DNA of 7,532 nucleotides from positions 1 through 7,532 of the forward strand of contig JALTRC010000572.1 of NCBI GenBank assembly GCA_026998145.1, read 5' to 3'. Below the pieces are notes generated by a model that saw nothing but the letters and a program-made list of their open reading frames with translations, was not told the DNA's origin and ran no database searches. This DNA is from Gammaproteobacteria bacterium. Its GTDB lineage: Bacteria; Pseudomonadota; Gammaproteobacteria; SZUA-229. How positions within the stretch are numbered: position 1 is the first letter of the stretch; the number at the start of each line of letters is the position of its first letter. The translations under genes were made by a program, and so were the position numbers. Of the stretch, positions 6,491 to 7,532 are shown in pieces.

Positions 6491-6514
6491 TTATGTATGG
6501 TTGCATGCTTATTT

Positions 6515-6540
6515 AAAGGGCGCTGATGGCGTCCTTTTTT
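6515..6540 (+). terminator. Rho-independent terminator after yfaZ-like gene
   Basis: A 9-bp stem (AAAGGGCGC 6515-6523 with GCGTCCTTT 6529-6537, one G-T wobble) has a TGATG loop and a run of six T (6535-6540). It lies 24 nt past the stop of the barrel gene and separates it from mazG. Confidence 0.85.
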
Positions 6541-6569
6541 ATGTGTGAAGCATAAACCACAGGTGAAAA

Positions 6570-7361
6570 ATGCAGGAAATAGAAAAACTGTTAAGCATCA
6601 TGGCGGATCTGCGCGAGCCTGAAAAGGGTTGCCCATGGGATATTAAACAGGATTATAAAAGTGTATTACCCTATACACTGGAAGAGGCCTATGAAGTTGC
6701 CGATGCCATAGAAAGCGGTGATATGCAGGAACTGAAAGTAGAGTTAGGGGATTTATTATTCCAGATTGTTTTTTATGCGCAAATGGCCAAAGAGAATGGT
6801 TTGTTTGAGTTTCGGGATATAGTAAATGCCATTAACCAGAAACTCATCAGCCGGCATCCCCATGTGTTTGCCGATGTGGACTGTCGCGATGAAAAACTTT
6901 TGCATGAAGCCTGGGAAGCATCAAAGGCAGCTGAACGAAATAAAAAAAGTGAACAGTCATTGTCTGCGCTGTCTGGTGTGGCGGCTGCCCTACCGGCATT
7001 AAAACGCTCGCAGAAATTACAGAAACGAGCCGCTCGAAAAGGTTTTGACTGGCCAGATATTCAGCCGGTATTTAATAAAATAAATGAAGAAATAAACGAG
7101 CTGCAAGAAGCCATTGAAGAAAAAGACTCGGCCCATATCGAAGAGGAAATGGGTGATATTTTATTTGCCTGCGTCAATCTGTCACGGCATCTTAATGTGG
7201 ATGCGGAAGAAGCATTGCGGAAAAGTAACCAGAAATTTATCAAACGCTTTGCATGCATTGAGAAAAAACTGTCGCAGACTAATAAGGCGATGGAAGATTG
7301 TTCGCTGGATGAACTGGAAGCCCTGTGGCATGAAGCAAAACAGATTTTACAGAAAAATTAA
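6570..7361 (+). CDS. mazG: Nucleoside triphosphate pyrophosphohydrolase MazG
   Basis: Cytoplasmic all-alpha NTP pyrophosphatase that converts (d)NTPs to NMP and PPi. It acts as a house-cleaning enzyme, and in E. coli it is linked to lowering ppGpp under starvation. The 263-aa length equals that of E. coli MazG. Both tandem MazG domains are present. Domain 1 has GCPWDIKQ (20-27), the Mg-binding E38-E39-x2-E42 and E58-x2-D61, and SRHPHVFAD (94-102). Domain 2 has KGFDWPD (157-163), E173-E174-x2-E177 and E193-x2-D196. All acidic ligands are intact in both halves. AGGTG (6561-6565) lies four nt before the ATG. A terminator just upstream means it needs its own promoter, which must lie in the short gap or inside the preceding gene; I see none that is clear. 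Its 3' end overlaps the next gene by 32 nt. Confidence 0.97.
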   Translation: MQEIEKLLSIMADLREPEKGCPWDIKQDYKSVLPYTLEEAYEVADAIESGDMQELKVELGDLLFQIVFYAQMAKENGLFEFRDIVNAINQKLISRHPHVFADVDCRDEKLLHEAWEASKAAERNKKSEQSLSALSGVAAALPALKRSQKLQKRAARKGFDWPDIQPVFNKINEEINELQEAIEEKDSAHIEEEMGDILFACVNLSRHLNVDAEEALRKSNQKFIKRFACIEKKLSQTNKAMEDCSLDELEALWHEAKQILQKN

Positions 7362-7532
7362 AAACCTTTTATTTGCCTGTGGGCTGATATTGTTTGCCGT
7401 GCACTCGGCTAGCCTGTGTGCATCCGAAAGCAATATAAATTTCGACAAGCCACGGCGGCAGAGCCAGTTCCCGACTGCGCCTGCCCATCTTTATGTGCCC
7501 CTGCCTTACAGTATGCCGGGCATAGGCTCGGG
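7330..7532 (+). CDS. Exported protein of unknown function (partial, N-terminal 67 aa)
   Basis: An open frame from the ATG at 7330 reads off the right edge. It starts MKQNRFYRKIKNLLFACGL, a positively charged n-region followed by a hydrophobic core (about residues 13-25) and a polar stretch HSASLCASES. It thus looks like a Sec signal cut near residues 31-32. LFAC and ASLC are not good lipoboxes, so a lipoprotein is unlikely. The mature start is rich in Pro, Arg and Gln and then reads LYVPLPYSMPGIGSG, which faintly recalls the entry to a surface-antigen (BamA/TamA-like) barrel; this is only a guess. GGAAG (7316-7320) is nine nt before the ATG. An in-frame ATG at 7309 is possible but would put extra residues before the charged n-region. 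The 32-nt overlap with mazG in another frame suggests coupled translation. Confidence 0.7.
   Translation, partial: MKQNRFYRKIKNLLFACGLILFAVHSASLCASESNINFDKPRRQSQFPTAPAHLYVPLPYSMPGIGS

Overview
The window looks like chromosomal DNA of a Gammaproteobacterium, probably free-living and possibly marine. I infer this from the mix of a MoaA/MazG/YfaZ-type gene set with a SoeABC-like molybdoenzyme and Fnr/Anr-type regulation. The genus cannot be fixed from sequence alone. I see no mobile element, CRISPR array, tRNA or rRNA.

Layout. (1) 1-612, minus strand: the N-terminal 204 residues of MoaA (GTP 3',8-cyclase, first step of molybdenum cofactor synthesis), running off the left edge. (2) 613-1008: an AT-rich divergent regulatory region of about 396 bp. 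It holds a near-perfect FNR/Anr box placed as a class II activator site for moaA, two candidate promoters for the rightward operon, and several inverted repeats. (3) 1009-5752, plus strand: a three-gene operon for a membrane-bound iron-sulfur molybdoenzyme. It comprises a 972-aa catalytic subunit without a Tat signal, a 242-aa subunit with four 4Fe-4S clusters, and a 325-aa eight-helix quinone-reacting anchor. The set best matches the cytoplasm-facing sulfite dehydrogenase SoeABC. The A and B genes overlap by 1 bp, while B and C are separated by a 119-bp spacer with a large nested inverted repeat. A strong terminator follows soeC. (4) 5915-6490: a YfaZ-family outer-membrane beta-barrel protein, a single transcription unit between two terminators. 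(5) 6570-7361: full-length MazG nucleoside triphosphate pyrophosphohydrolase. (6) 7330-7532+: the start of an exported protein overlapping the end of mazG by 32 nt and cut by the right edge.

How the genes work together. MoaA supplies the pathway that makes the molybdopterin cofactor (bis-MGD) needed by SoeA. Electrons taken from sulfite at the Mo centre would pass through the SoeA N-terminal cluster and the four SoeB clusters to quinone at SoeC. The FNR box ties cofactor supply, at least, to low oxygen. That leaves open whether the enzyme works as an oxidase of sulfite or as an anaerobic reductase of another substrate. YfaZ, MazG and the exported protein appear unrelated to this module.

I did not find a clearly new system. 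The least explained parts are the regulatory region at 613-1008 and the structured soeB-soeC spacer.
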